A stretch of DNA of 64,000 nt from the NCBI GenBank assembly GCA_020639075.1, contig JACKHI010000001.1, positions 3,410,001 to 3,474,000 of the forward strand, read 5' to 3'. Below, piece by piece: positions 33,966 through 43,790 of the stretch. Each line of letters begins with the position of its first letter. The first letter of the stretch is position 1. A model generated the notes under the pieces. It was not told the origin of the DNA. It was given only the letters and a program-made list of their open reading frames with translations, and did not search any database. Source of the DNA: Phycisphaerales bacterium (GTDB lineage: Bacteria; Planctomycetota; Phycisphaerae; UBA1845; UTPLA1). The translations under genes and the position numbers were made by a program.

Positions 33966-36752
33966 CTAAGGGCAGTTTCCGGTCAGGAGGCAGTCGACGA
34001 ATTGAAACATGTCGACGCCGCTGTCGATCGTGTTGCTGCCGTCCATGTCGGTCGCACAGTACGCGGCCGTGCCGGGCTCGCCGCCGCCGACGATCGTTTC
34101 GACGAACAACTCGATGTCGCGACCATCGACGAGCGTGTCCTGGTTCGTATCGCCCTTGATGCAGATCGCGTCGAACTGTCGCATCATCTCGTGATCTTCA
34201 TGTTCGAGGATGTGGCAGTGATACGGGAACAAGCCCGTGTAGTCCTCGAATCTCGCGATGACGCGGACGATCTCAAAGGGGCCGACTTGAACCGTGTCCT
34301 TCCAACCGTTTTCAGTCGGCGTCGGCGGCGTCGCGGGACCGGTCGGAACGACCTGGTCCATCACGATTTCGAACGGTTGCCGATCGATGACCTGGTACAT
34401 CACGAGATGTATGTGCATCGGGTGCATCATGCCGGAGCGATTCACGAAGCGCCAGATTTCCGTCGTCCCGAGGACGGGCTGTTCCGTGACGTCGTCCCAG
34501 CCTAGATCGTTGATGCGCCATTCGCTGCCGGCGCAGGGCTCGCTGAATTTTCGCAGTTCGAAATCGCGCGTCACGACGGCGTCCGGCTCCTGAAGCGTCT
34601 CAATCGGACGCAACGTTGCGGGAATCGGATCGGTATCGCCCGCCTGATTCTGCACGACGAATTTCATGACGTTGGGGATGACGCCGACGCCTGCCGTGCC
34701 GGGGAATGGCGCGGGGGCGCTATTGGTCAGGACAATCTCGGTTCCCGGCGCGTACGACGCGAAGTCGATGATTACGTCGGCTCGCTCGGCGGGGCCCAGC
34801 GTCATCTCCGTCATGGAAACGGGCGCGGGAAGCAGACCGCCGTCGGTACCGATGAGCTGGAAGCTCGCAGCGTTCGACAGCGAGAGCGTCAGGGTTCGAG
34901 AATTGCAGCCGTTCAGCATGCGGAACCGATACTTGCCCTGCTTGACGTCTAGATAGGGCCAGATCTTGCCGTTGACGAGGATCTTGTCGCCGACGTAGTG
35001 ATCCGTCCACGCTTCGGGATAGTAAAAGGAACCATCCGGATTGAACTGTCGATCCTGGATCGCGAGTGCAATCTCGTCAGCGCCCGACGGGAGCCCAAGC
35101 GATTGTTCGTATGCGTCGCGAATGATGTAGAACGCCGCGAGCCCCATATACACATTCAGGCGCGTAATTCCCAGTGCGTGGTCGTGATACCAGATCGTCG
35201 CGGGCAACTGGTGATTCGGATAGACGTACGTCTCCGATTGTCCCGGCAGCCACGTGTATTCCGGATAGCCGTCGAAGGCGGCGGGCAGATGGCCGCCGTG
35301 GAGGTGGACAACCGCCTTGGGGAGATTTTCCGCACCGTGCGGGCAGAGATCGACTGTCAGGGCGTGATCGGTTCGCAGATTGCCCATTGAGTCGCGCAAG
35401 TCGTTCGTCCAATGCACGGTTACGGGCAGGTCGCGCGTCGCCTCGATCGTCGGCCCGGGATACGAACCGGCATATCCCCAGATTGTTGTGGGCGGCAGGT
35501 CACGATGGAGTTGCTGCTGTGCCTGTTGGATGGCAATGTCATACGTCGCCTCCCCGCCTTGAGTTCCCGTCGTCGGCACGGCGACAGCGGGGATCGGCAA
35601 CGGATCGACGAACGGCTCCAGAACGATCGGACACAGGCCCGTTACACACGCGACGCCATCTCCCTGGTAGCTCCCGCTGAGGCCGTCGCAGGAAGTCTGC
35701 GTCAGCGTCTGGCAGGTGCCGTTGTTCAGGCAGCACGCGCCCATCGCCTCGACGCACGGATTTGGAGTACACGTCGTTCCATCGCCTTGGTATGTACCGC
35801 TCATGGACGTGCAGTCGGCACTGGTTTCGACGGAGCAGATTCCTCCGGCCGTGCAGCATGCGCCTGTGGGATCGGGCGTCGAATACGCGACTTTCAGAAC
35901 CGGTCGATTGCCAACCGTCGGGTTCGTGCGGCTGTCGAATCGCTTGGCCGTGGACGTGAACTGCTCGTTACCGATGAGGACCCAGCCGTGGTTCGGGACG
36001 GACCCATTGCGCCAGTTCTGAACATCCGTCACCATTTGCGGTGACGACCAGATGAAGTAGCCCGGCTGACCGACGATCGTCGTCGCGGACGTGTTGGGCG
36101 CGAAGTCTCCGCCGGGGCGCGCCCATGCCGGCGACGCGGGAATGTTCGAGGGGTTGAGAAAGCGATACAGCCAGGTTGCATCATTCACGAGCGCGGTCGT
36201 TCCGCCGCCTTCATTCCCGGAGGCATCGGAGGCGCCTTCGCCCCAATCCGCCGAGAGACGGGAAAGCGCGACGGGCTCGCTTCCGCCGGACGTGCGCGAC
36301 ATGTAGAGCTTTAGTTCAACCGCGACGATGGTCGCGTCCGGCGGAATGGAGCTGAGGTCGAACTTCAGCAACGCACGGCGCGAGAGGCCGCCGCCCGTGT
36401 TGCCTGCAAAGAAGTACTGGCCAGAGCCGTTGCTTTCGAGGCCGCTTTCGGAATACAGCGTCGTATCCTTTGTGGCCGACAGGTTGACGATCGAGGGGCA
36501 GACAAAGCCGACGCACGTCGTGCCGTCTCCGATGTAGGTCCCAAGGAGCCCGGCGCATTGCGCGGCTGTGACGTCGCCGCAGGCCGTACCGACGCAGCAG
36601 GCGCCGATGGGTGCACCGCGCGGTGCGCCGCCGTTGTCGACCAGCGGGTCGGTGTCATCGGCTCGCACCTGGGCAATTCCCAGTCCTACGGCGATCCCCA
36701 GCGCGGCGATAAAAATTCGCGCGCAGCCACAACTTCGAATAGATTTGATCAC
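33966..36752 (-). CDS. Secreted multicopper oxidase with DNRLRE, GACC and dockerin-like modules
   Basis: This 928-residue exported protein begins at GTG 36752, which has GAGGGAAG upstream and opens a signal peptide (KSIRSCGCARIFIAALGIAVG). It carries a Cys-rich GACC module (about 50-85), a DNRLRE adhesion-like domain (about 88-270, ALLKFDLSSIPPDATI), and two more GACC modules (about 295-375). A CotA/laccase-type multicopper oxidase follows (about 400-865) with four copper motifs: HLHGGH, WYHDHA, HPMHIHL and YHCHILEHEDHEMM. A dockerin-like repeat closes it (GDTNQDTLVDGRDIELFVE). It should oxidise phenols, metals or similar donors outside the cytoplasm, attached through its accessory modules. 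The fusion order is unusual for a laccase. Confidence 0.9.
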   Translation of the reverse strand: MIKSIRSCGCARIFIAALGIAVGLGIAQVRADDTDPLVDNGGAPRGAPIGACCVGTACGDVTAAQCAGLLGTYIGDGTTCVGFVCPSIVNLSATKDTTLYSESGLESNGSGQYFFAGNTGGGLSRRALLKFDLSSIPPDATIVAVELKLYMSRTSGGSEPVALSRLSADWGEGASDASGNEGGGTTALVNDATWLYRFLNPSNIPASPAWARPGGDFAPNTSATTIVGQPGYFIWSSPQMVTDVQNWRNGSVPNHGWVLIGNEQFTSTAKRFDSRTNPTVGNRPVLKVAYSTPDPTGACCTAGGICSVETSADCTSMSGTYQGDGTTCTPNPCVEAMGACCLNNGTCQTLTQTSCDGLSGSYQGDGVACVTGLCPIVLEPFVDPLPIPAVAVPTTGTQGGEATYDIAIQQAQQQLHRDLPPTTIWGYAGSYPGPTIEATRDLPVTVHWTNDLRDSMGNLRTDHALTVDLCPHGAENLPKAVVHLHGGHLPAAFDGYPEYTWLPGQSETYVYPNHQLPATIWYHDHALGITRLNVYMGLAAFYIIRDAYEQSLGLPSGADEIALAIQDRQFNPDGSFYYPEAWTDHYVGDKILVNGKIWPYLDVKQGKYRFRMLNGCNSRTLTLSLSNAASFQLIGTDGGLLPAPVSMTEMTLGPAERADVIIDFASYAPGTEIVLTNSAPAPFPGTAGVGVIPNVMKFVVQNQAGDTDPIPATLRPIETLQEPDAVVTRDFELRKFSEPCAGSEWRINDLGWDDVTEQPVLGTTEIWRFVNRSGMMHPMHIHLVMYQVIDRQPFEIVMDQVVPTGPATPPTPTENGWKDTVQVGPFEIVRVIARFEDYTGLFPYHCHILEHEDHEMMRQFDAICIKGDTNQDTLVDGRDIELFVETIVGGGEPGTAAYCATDMDGSNTIDSGVDMFQFVDCLLTGNCP

Positions 36753-37174
36753 GCCTACTTCCCTCGAACAATGCAAAGACAGACCTGCCCTCAAACCCCC
36801 GCGATCTGTGCGATCGAGCCGGGCAGAGTCCACCCAAGCGAAAAACCTACCTTATTATCTACAACTAATCGACAAAACCTTTCATTCCCCAAACAGTTAT
36901 AGGCTCTTGCCCCACCGATCCGACTCGCGAGTTTGCGTCATTACGCCATATCGGCATGCCAGTCTGACAGTCCGGCTGTGATTTTTCGCCAGGACAACGG
37001 CCCCGCCACGACCGTAACCTACTTCGCGACAGCATATTACAAACACACCCCACCACACCTGCCAAATGGCATCCGATTTGCTCATGACAGGCATGAGAAT
37101 CACTATGCGCAGGCGCCTGCAAGGCCTCGTGCATTTTCAGAAAAACTGAGACTCAGGCTCGCAGGAGGTGCGGT
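36753..37174. other. Divergent promoter region between the oxidase gene and dnaK
   Basis: These 422 bases are more AT-rich than the surroundings in the middle (around 36840-36900, CCTTATTATCTACAACTAAT). They hold the ribosome sites for both divergent genes (AGGAGGT for dnaK at about 37161-37167). I looked for a CIRCE element (TTAGCACTC-N9-GAGTGCTAA) and did not see one. No gene is called. Confidence 0.5.
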
Positions 37175-39100
37175 ATGGGAAAAATCATCGGAATCGACCT
37201 GGGGACGACGAACTCCGTCGTCGCCGTGATGGAAGGCGGACAGCCGAAGGTCCTGACGAATTCCATGGGCTCGCGGACAACGCCGTCGGTCGTGGGTTTC
37301 ACTGAGAAAGGCGAACGGCTCGTCGGCCAAGTGGCCCGGCATCAGCAGGTCACGAACCCGAAGAACACGATCTACTCGATCAAGCGGTTCATGGGCCGAC
37401 GGCATCACGAAGTCGCGGACGAAGAAAAGATCGTTCCGTATGAAGTGACGGGCGGCCCGGAAGAGCTCGTCTCCGTCAAGATCCGCGACAAGCAGTACAC
37501 ACCGCCGGAGATCTCCGCGATGATCCTGCAGGACCTCAAGAAGTCCGCGGAAGATTATCTCGGCGAAAAGGTCGAAGCGGCCGTCATCACTGTCCCTGCA
37601 TACTTCAACGACGCCCAGCGCAAGGCCACGCAGGAGGCGGGCATCATCGCCGGCTTTGATGTGAAGCGCGTGCTGCCCGAACCGACGGCGGCTGCGCTCG
37701 CCTACGGCATGGATCAGAAGAAAGGCGGCAAGATCGCCGTTTTCGACCTGGGCGGCGGCACGTTCGACATCAGCATTCTGGACGTCGGCGAAGGCGTCTT
37801 TGAAACGCTGAGCATCAACGGCGACACGCATCTCGGTGGTGACGACTTCGATGAGGAGCTCATCAACTACGTCGCCGAGCAGTTCCGCAAGGAATTCGGC
37901 ATCGACCTGCGCGACGACGCCATGAGCCATCAGCGCCTGAAGGAGGCGTGCGAGAAGGCCAAGTGCGAACTCTCCGGCAATATGGAAACGACGCTGAACC
38001 TGCCGTTCATCACGGCGGACGCCAGTGGCCCCAAGCACCTGAACATGACGATCACGCGCAGCAAGTTCGAGCAGCTCACTGAAGATCTCGTCGAGCGCTG
38101 TCGGCGACCTGTGCTTAAGGCGCTGGAAGACGCGAAACTGACGGCCAAGGACATCGACGAGTGTCTGCTCGTCGGCGGTTCGACGCGCATTCCGGCCGTG
38201 CAGAAGATGTGCAAGGAGATCTTCGGCAAGGAGCCGAACAAGGGCGTGAATCCGGACGAGGCCGTCGGCGTCGGCGCTGCGATACAGGCGGGCATCATCG
38301 GCGGCGACGTGAAGGACATTCTCGTCCTCGACGTCACGCCCCTGAGCCTCGGCGTCGAAACGATGGGCGGCGTGATGACGGTCATGATCCCGCGCAACAC
38401 GACGATCCCGACGAGCAAGAAGGAGACGTACTCCACGGCGGCCGACAACCAGCCGGAAGTCACGATCCACGTGCTCCAGGGCGAACGGTCGATGGCGAAC
38501 GACAACCGGACGCTCGGCAAGTTCAACCTGCAGGGCATTCCGCCGGCACCGCGCGGCACGCCGCAGATCGAAGTCACGTTCGACATCGATGCGAACGGCA
38601 TTCTGAACGTGTCGGCGAAGGACGTCGGCACGGGCAAGGAGCACAGCATAAAGATCGAAGGCTCCAGCGGTCTGTCCGAGGAAGAAGTCGAGCGGATGCG
38701 CAAGGAGGCCGAAGCGCACGCCGGCGAGGACGCCAAGCGCAAGGAACTCATCGACGCCAAGAACCAGGCGGACCAGACGGTCTATCAGACCGAGAAGACG
38801 CTGAAGGAACACGGCGAGAAGGTCCCGGCGGACGAGCGCAGCAAGGTCGAAAACGCCGTCACGAACCTGAAGGACGTGCAGAAAGGCGACGACGCCGCTG
38901 CCATCAAGAAGGCCATCGAAAACGTGATGACGGCGAGCCAGCAGCTCGGCAAGATCATCTACGAAGAGGCCGCCAAGGCCGGCGCCGCCGCGGGCGGAGC
39001 AGCCGGCGGACCAGACGCCGAAGAGACAGTCGGCGCCGGCGCGAAGAGCGGCAAGAAGGATGATGACGTGATCGATGCGGAGTTTGAGGTGAAGGAGTAA
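37175..39100 (+). CDS. dnaK: Molecular chaperone DnaK (Hsp70)
   Basis: This 641-residue cytoplasmic chaperone has the Hsp70 signatures in order: [14 protein letters not shown] at the N-terminus, the [14 protein letters not shown] motif as [14 protein letters not shown], and [12 protein letters not shown]. The hydrophobic interdomain linker reads [18 protein letters not shown]. The substrate-binding beta domain is followed by a helical lid and an Ala/Gly-rich tail ending in the acidic [13 protein letters not shown]. An ideal AGGAGGT ribosome site precedes the ATG, and a strong terminator follows the stop. No grpE or dnaJ is adjacent. Confidence 0.98.
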   Translation: MGKIIGIDLGTTNSVVAVMEGGQPKVLTNSMGSRTTPSVVGFTEKGERLVGQVARHQQVTNPKNTIYSIKRFMGRRHHEVADEEKIVPYEVTGGPEELVSVKIRDKQYTPPEISAMILQDLKKSAEDYLGEKVEAAVITVPAYFNDAQRKATQEAGIIAGFDVKRVLPEPTAAALAYGMDQKKGGKIAVFDLGGGTFDISILDVGEGVFETLSINGDTHLGGDDFDEELINYVAEQFRKEFGIDLRDDAMSHQRLKEACEKAKCELSGNMETTLNLPFITADASGPKHLNMTITRSKFEQLTEDLVERCRRPVLKALEDAKLTAKDIDECLLVGGSTRIPAVQKMCKEIFGKEPNKGVNPDEAVGVGAAIQAGIIGGDVKDILVLDVTPLSLGVETMGGVMTVMIPRNTTIPTSKKETYSTAADNQPEVTIHVLQGERSMANDNRTLGKFNLQGIPPAPRGTPQIEVTFDIDANGILNVSAKDVGTGKEHSIKIEGSSGLSEEEVERMRKEAEAHAGEDAKRKELIDAKNQADQTVYQTEKTLKEHGEKVPADERSKVENAVTNLKDVQKGDDAAAIKKAIENVMTASQQLGKIIYEEAAKAGAAAGGAAGGPDAEETVGAGAKSGKKDDDVIDAEFEVKE

Positions 39101-39194
39101 AGACGACGATCGATGATTGTCGATCCATCGATCGTTGATTGACAAGCGTCTGATTCAATCTCTTGAATCGCTGTGAGAACGACAACGCGCTCAA

Positions 39195-39224
39195 AGCCCC
39201 CGGCAGGCTTGCCGGGGGCTTTTT
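39195..39224 (+). terminator. Rho-independent terminator of dnaK
   Basis: AGCCCCCGGCA and TGCCGGGGGCT form a perfect 11-bp stem around the loop GGCT, immediately followed by a run of T. It starts 95 bases after the dnaK stop. Confidence 0.92.
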
Positions 39225-39399
39225 CATTGATAATGAATGTCACGATAGCTCCAAACCGCCGCCCCACGTTTTTCATGCGCCAGAATGTAACGATATACGT
39301 TGAGTTGATGCGCACGATCGTTGATCGGCAACATTCGGCAGCCATGGGCCCACAGCCTTGCATGGACTTTGTGCCCTCGCATCAGCATCGACGCATGCC

Positions 39400-39519
39400 G
39401 GGTGCCATGCTTGCCCTTCAAGGCAAGCATGTGAAGTCGCGACGACGTCGGCATCCAGCGAGAATTTTGAAGCATCACGCCCGCCCCAGCATGCTCCCCT
39501 TAAGGGGGAGCATGGCACC
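39400..39519. repeat. REP pair (BIME) on the left of RAYT2
   Basis: This 120-bp unit begins GGGTGCCATGCTTGCC and ends GGGAGCATGGCACCC. The left hairpin has a 10-bp stem (CATGCTTGCC/GGCAAGCATG, 39406-39431). The right hairpin has CATGCTCCCC/GGGGAGCATG (from 39489). The outer GGGTGCC and GGCACCC tags are inverted. The same unit appears inverted at 40253-40365 and again at 42538-42660. Confidence 0.85.
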
Positions 39520-39583
39520 CGCGTTGTTTGGGAGTCTCCCCGATTTAACGTCGGGAACATGTCTGTAGAAGCGCGCGGGCACC

Positions 39584-40171
39584 TCATTTCCGAGGATCGT
39601 CGGGCAGCGAATTCAGATTCAGGTCGATCTCCCCGCGTGTCGAATCCTCAAAAGTGATCGCACTCGACCAGCGCCACGTAAACTGGTTGTCGGCAAGCAG
39701 GCGGCGCACGGGGTTCGCGTGGATGTAATCGATCATCTCCCACACGTACTTCGGCGACCATAGGTTTCGATCGTATCCGCCGCCGCGCTGCCAGAAGTGG
39801 ACTGACTTCGAACCATCGGGCAGGATGTGTGTCATCCTCTGGATGAAGTCGGGCCGATGCGCTTTCACATGCCAAATCGCAACATTGGAAACGGATTGCT
39901 TGATCGTCTTCAGGATTGCTGAGATTGAGTACTCGAATTTGCGCGGCTGAAGCAGGAGATGTACATGCTCGGGCATGATGACCCACGCCCAGAGATCAAA
40001 CGCGTGCTTTTCTCTCGCTCGCCGAATGGACTCGGCCATCCAACCACAAGCCCGATCACTCCTGAAGAACGGAAGCCGATTGAAGCAGGAGAACGTGAGC
40101 GCGTGCGCATGGCCGGGCAAATCGTATCGGCGACACGTCTTATGATGATTACTGCGCGACGGATCATCCAC
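39584..40171 (-). CDS. Second REP-associated tyrosine transposase (RAYT2)
   Basis: This 195-residue Y1-transposase-like protein has a GTG start. It opens with the widespread RAYT pattern RRYDLPGHAHALTFSCFNRLPFF, the HUH motif is in IMPEHVHLLLQP, the Tyr region is GGGYDRNLW, and it ends DYIHANPVRRLLADNQFTWRWSSA. It is only distantly similar to RAYT1 at 4221-4802 and is flanked by a different REP family, arranged in inverted orientation on the two sides. It is probably a domesticated single-copy enzyme acting on these hairpins. Confidence 0.93.
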   Translation of the reverse strand: MDDPSRSNHHKTCRRYDLPGHAHALTFSCFNRLPFFRSDRACGWMAESIRRAREKHAFDLWAWVIMPEHVHLLLQPRKFEYSISAILKTIKQSVSNVAIWHVKAHRPDFIQRMTHILPDGSKSVHFWQRGGGYDRNLWSPKYVWEMIDYIHANPVRRLLADNQFTWRWSSAITFEDSTRGEIDLNLNSLPDDPRK

Positions 40172-40252
40172 GGCCGTTCTCCAATTTCGGAGACCTTATG
40201 AACGTCGTGGGACGATCACAATCCGCGCCGCCACCGCAAGTGACAACTTTAT

Positions 40253-40365
40253 GCCCCCGTAGAGACGGAGCATGTGGGAAGACAATTCGCCTATCGATGG
40301 TGGTTTCCGTTACGAGACGGAAATTCGAATCTTCATGCTTGCCTTGAAGGGCAAGCATGGCACCC
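40253..40365. repeat. REP pair on the right of RAYT2, inverted copy
   Basis: Read on the minus strand, this unit has the same order as 39400-39519 and, more closely, 42538-42660: a GGCAAGCATGAAG edge, an internal TTTCCG.....CGGAAAC word, CGAATTGTCTTCC-like sequence, and a decayed CATGCTCC hairpin. The CATGCTTGCC/GGCAAGCATG hairpin (40334-40359) plus GGCACCC is intact. The other end is degenerate. Confidence 0.75.
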
Positions 40366-40603
40366 CACGAGCGCGGCGGTCGTTGCCCAATCACAATCCG
40401 GCGTCCCCCGTCGCAGAGCAAACTGCCACCCATGTGACGCACAAGCCCGGTTCTTTCGCGATTTCTCACATTTTCTGAGCGCCGACGACTGTATTTTTCG
40501 GCTCACAATATGGCCAATGCAGAGTCACTAGACAATCGCCGCTTTCTCCCGGCGAGCCACAACCGCCGGAAACAACTGTCACGACCACGGGAGGATCATC
40601 GAA

Positions 40604-42523
40604 ATGAGCACGCTGAGAATACGCGCGACGATGTCAGTCGCTTTCGTCCTGATGGCGCATGGAGTCGCGCCGGCGCAATCGAATTCGATCACGCCGGATG
40701 TGGACATCGATCAGCAGAAACTGCTGCAGGGCGACTACACGCTCCGAAAAGTGCTGGAGTCGGGCCGCCACTTCTTCACGACGCCGTTTACGCGCGCCGA
40801 CGGATTCGGCGAAGGACATCGCGCCGCCGACGGCACGTGGGTGGCCGGACCGCGGCAGAAGTGCATCGATTTTCACGTCGGCACGCTCGCCAACAAACTC
40901 TTCGGAGCGAATCCGACGAACGGCCAGATAGCGACGCTTCGGGAAGCCCTGGCGCTTCCCGATCTGGAACAGTCGCCCTTCATCCGCGTCAGCGGACTGG
41001 ATTCGCAAAACTGTTTTGAGTGCCACAACGCAATCGGCTCTGACAACCTTCGGGACACGGACTCCAAGGCGCTCGCACGAAAGGTCAGCGCGACGGGCGC
41101 CGCCGCGGGATTCGCATCGTCGGCATTCATCAACCCGACATTCCCAGACCCGGTCTTCAAGTTTCGCCGCAATCCGCCGTCGGCTTTCGGCGCCGGCTAC
41201 GCGCAACAGCTCGCAGAGGAGATGACGGCCGAGCTGCTTGACACAAAGGAGAGGTTGCTGGGCAAGGCGATACTGTCGCCGAATCTATTTGTCGAATTAC
41301 CGCTTCTTGCAAAGGGCATCAGCTTCGGCATGTTGAGAGTCAAGTATCTGGGCGGCATTGGAAACATCGATAACATGTCCACAATCGCCGCGTGCGATAT
41401 TCCCAACTTCGAGTTCGACTACGACAAACTCGACGGCATCAGTTGCGATCTGGTTGTTCGTCCGTTTCAGTGGAAGGGCATTGCCTCGAATACGCGCAAC
41501 TTCGTGAAAGACGCGCTGGAATTTCACTTCGGCATGTTGGCGGTGGAAAAACACTTGGATACCGACCCGGACCCGGATATGGACGGCGTCGCAAACGAAG
41601 TGTCGATCGGAAACGTGACAGCGCTGACAGCATTCACGATGGCATTGAGACCGCCGATGCAGATCATTCCGCCCGGGCAGGAAGACAAAGCAGCTCGAGG
41701 TCTTGCGCTGTTCGAGGGCGGGATCGAGAACATCAAGAAAGAGGATTCGTGCGCGAGTTGTCACCAGCCGGATCTGCAGATCTACGATCCGAACGCAACG
41801 ATTCTGACGCCTACCCGTCTGGATGCCAAGTTTGCATGCGACAACGGCGGAAACCTGACGCAACCCCGGGATTCAACGGACGAGCTCCCCGTTATTAGGA
41901 AGTACAATACGATCCGACTGCTTCTTCGGGCACGACGACCCGCCGGCGCGACAAGCGCGAGACCTGAATCGGAGGAAGGATTCCGGGAACGATACCGCGG
42001 CGCGTTGAGCGAGAGCCAGAAAGGCGCAGCCCACAGTACGCTCGCGGCAACCGCGCCCGAGCATTACGCCTTCGATCTCACGACGCTGATCGCCAACACG
42101 GGAGATCGTGCGACGCCGCCGACATTCACGCAGCCCCGGCTGCCTGAAGCGGCGGATCGGTCCATACGAGTTCCGCTCTTCAGCGATCTGAAGCGGCACA
42201 ACATGGGTCGAGGACTCATTGATGTCGACGATCAACAGACGGACGTTAAAGGAGTCATCGTGGAGAAGCGGTTCTTCCTGACGCGACCGCTCTGGGGCGT
42301 CGCCGATTCGGGACCATGGCTTCATGACGGTCGCGCGCTGACGTTGCGCGACGCAATTCTCGCCCACGAGTGGGACGACGCGGACGACTCATACGACTCG
42401 GAAGCCAACTCGGCAATCGCCGCGTTCAAAGGCTTGAGCCCGGACGACCAGGATGCAATCATCCAATTCTTACTGACGCTGCGACTGCCGACAGATCCGA
42501 GATACACCGCGGACAATCCGTAA
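40604..42523 (+). CDS. Di-heme cytochrome c oxidoreductase-like secreted protein (DUF1111/DHOR-like)
   Basis: This 639-residue exported protein has a signal peptide (MSTLRIRATMSVAFVLMAHGVAPAQ). Two CxxCH heme c motifs are seen: CFECH (137-141) and CASCH (about 386-390). The distribution of heme sites, the PLFSDLKRHNMG segment and the end region RPLWGVADSGPWLHDGRA...AILAHEW match thiol-oxidoreductase-like DUF1111 di-heme proteins, which are related to MauG/cytochrome c peroxidases. It is likely a periplasmic electron-transfer enzyme; the substrate is unknown. GGGAGG precedes the ATG. It lies alone between REP units. Confidence 0.85.
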   Translation: MSTLRIRATMSVAFVLMAHGVAPAQSNSITPDVDIDQQKLLQGDYTLRKVLESGRHFFTTPFTRADGFGEGHRAADGTWVAGPRQKCIDFHVGTLANKLFGANPTNGQIATLREALALPDLEQSPFIRVSGLDSQNCFECHNAIGSDNLRDTDSKALARKVSATGAAAGFASSAFINPTFPDPVFKFRRNPPSAFGAGYAQQLAEEMTAELLDTKERLLGKAILSPNLFVELPLLAKGISFGMLRVKYLGGIGNIDNMSTIAACDIPNFEFDYDKLDGISCDLVVRPFQWKGIASNTRNFVKDALEFHFGMLAVEKHLDTDPDPDMDGVANEVSIGNVTALTAFTMALRPPMQIIPPGQEDKAARGLALFEGGIENIKKEDSCASCHQPDLQIYDPNATILTPTRLDAKFACDNGGNLTQPRDSTDELPVIRKYNTIRLLLRARRPAGATSARPESEEGFRERYRGALSESQKGAAHSTLAATAPEHYAFDLTTLIANTGDRATPPTFTQPRLPEAADRSIRVPLFSDLKRHNMGRGLIDVDDQQTDVKGVIVEKRFFLTRPLWGVADSGPWLHDGRALTLRDAILAHEWDDADDSYDSEANSAIAAFKGLSPDDQDAIIQFLLTLRLPTDPRYTADNP

Positions 42524-42537
42524 GCGGACCGCCTCAC

Positions 42538-42660
42538 GGGTGCCATGCTTGCCCTTCAAGGCAAGCATGAAGTGGCGAAACGCCGTTTCCGGGCGGAAAC
42601 TACCATCCTGAAGCGGATCGCCTTACCACATGCTCCCCGTTGAGGGGGAGCATGGCACCC
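42538..42660. repeat. REP pair of the RAYT2 family, distal copy
   Basis: This 123-bp unit sits between the di-heme gene and the convergent PEP-CTERM gene. It begins GGGTGCCATGCTTGCC and ends GGAGCATGGCACCC, with the same two hairpins as the copy at 39400. Its middle (TTTCCGGGCGGAAAC) matches the inverted copy at 40253 better than the one at 39400. Confidence 0.85.
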
Positions 42661-42665
42661 CGGCG

Positions 42666-43472
42666 CTACTCGCGCCGCCGCCGCCGCCTGTGCAAGGCGC
42701 CGGCGCCGACGACCATCAGCAATCCGAGCATTGTGGGTTCAGGAACGACTGTCGCGTCGAGATGAAAATCGTCGTAAACGATGCGCGGTATGCCGTCGCT
42801 GCCCCAGATGTGTATGCCGACGTACTTATTCGCAAGCCCCGAAGGAAGCACCGGCGGCGTCGTGTATTCGAGTGAGTACGGAAGCAACGTTCCGAATGTG
42901 TCCATTGGAGGGATGAGCCCCTGCGTGATTGCCAAACGTGTGACACCTGGTTCGTTCTCCAAAGGAAGTGTGTTTAGGCCATCCACGGCAATCAGCGAGA
43001 CGGCCAGGAAGTAATCCGAATCGAAACGGCCGATGCCGCCGAGAAAACTGAGCCGATAGCGCGTGTTGGGTTGCAGCTGTGCTTCTAGCGTCTGCCCAAC
43101 TTGGGCATTCTGAATGGCGAATACGTTGCCGCCGTCCTGACCGCTGATGAACGCCTCGCCGCCAATGAGCGGCGGGTTGAGAACGCCGGCTCGCACGATA
43201 GCCGTGGAGCCCGGCGGCAGCAGACGCGTCCGCCATCCCGGCACTTCGACGGGATTGGTCCAATCTGGTTCAGTGAAGTTGAACGGAAAACGCGTCGCGA
43301 CTGGAACGCCGACGCCGCCGGCGCCATTTGTCTGCTCACCGACGGCCAGCGCTCGACTCAGTTCTTCGAATCTCGGATTGGCGATCGGCAGCGCAGCGGC
43401 GCGAACGATTGAGGCGAGCGCCATGACGACTGCGCATGAGCGAATGGCGAACGATGCGGATTGTAGTTTCAC
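42666..43472 (-). CDS. PEP-CTERM anchored secreted protein
   Basis: This protein of about 268 residues has GTG 43472 as the chosen start because AAAGGAAA lies 12 bases upstream and the frame opens with a signal peptide (KLQSASFAIRSCAVVMALASI). ATG 43505 is an alternative. The mature part is a beta-rich carbohydrate-binding-like domain (NPRFEE at the start, RYRLSFLGGIGRFDSDYFLAVSL, IVYDDFHLDATVVPEP). The tail is a complete exosortase signal: VPEPTMLGLL, a hydrophobic helix and an Arg cluster (HRRRRRRE). It should be sorted at the cell envelope by an exosortase, which is not encoded in this window. Confidence 0.85.
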   Translation of the reverse strand: MKLQSASFAIRSCAVVMALASIVRAAALPIANPRFEELSRALAVGEQTNGAGGVGVPVATRFPFNFTEPDWTNPVEVPGWRTRLLPPGSTAIVRAGVLNPPLIGGEAFISGQDGGNVFAIQNAQVGQTLEAQLQPNTRYRLSFLGGIGRFDSDYFLAVSLIAVDGLNTLPLENEPGVTRLAITQGLIPPMDTFGTLLPYSLEYTTPPVLPSGLANKYVGIHIWGSDGIPRIVYDDFHLDATVVPEPTMLGLLMVVGAGALHRRRRRRE

Positions 43473-43507
43473 GGGGCGCAGTTTCCTTTCGAAGTAACCC
43501 TTCATTA

Positions 43508-43660
43508 GGCGAATTGTCTTCCCGCATGCTCCCGTCCGCGGGGGAGAATGTCCGGGAGTCCCACCGCCCCGTCGGGGCGGAAACAAAGGAAACAAACGTT
43601 TTCCACGGGTTGCGCTGCGACCGCTGCGCGGTCTTCGCTCCACCCGTGGCAACGATTCGG
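43508..43660. repeat. Half REP of RAYT2 family followed by a cruciform repeat
   Basis: 43508-43551 matches the inner edge of the RAYT2 repeat (GCGAATTGTCTTCC then GCATGCTCCCG..GGGGGAGAATG). A CCGCCCC-gtc-GGGGCGG hairpin follows (43564-43580). A nested dyad comes next: CCACGGGT (43603) pairs with ACCCGTGG (43642-43649) around an inner GACCGC-tgc-GCGGTC hairpin. The last unit looks like a separate REP family. Confidence 0.6.
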
Positions 43661-43790
43661 CGCTCCTTCGGAGCAAGACTACCCCGGGAACCAGTGGTGT
43701 TCTCGGCAATTGCGCGAATCGAGAATTCGTACTCGAATTCCCAGACATTCTCTCATTCGTGGGAAAGCGTGTCAGCCCGGCGCGCTACTC

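Noticed and set aside
36753..37174. CIRCE/HrcA site upstream of dnaK
   Set aside because: No TTAGCACTC-N9-GAGTGCTAA or close variant could be found by eye.
39511..39526. TGGCAC...TTG word resembling a sigma-54 promoter
   Set aside because: The TGGCAC belongs to the GGCACCC tag of the REP hairpin, and no gene begins downstream in the right direction.
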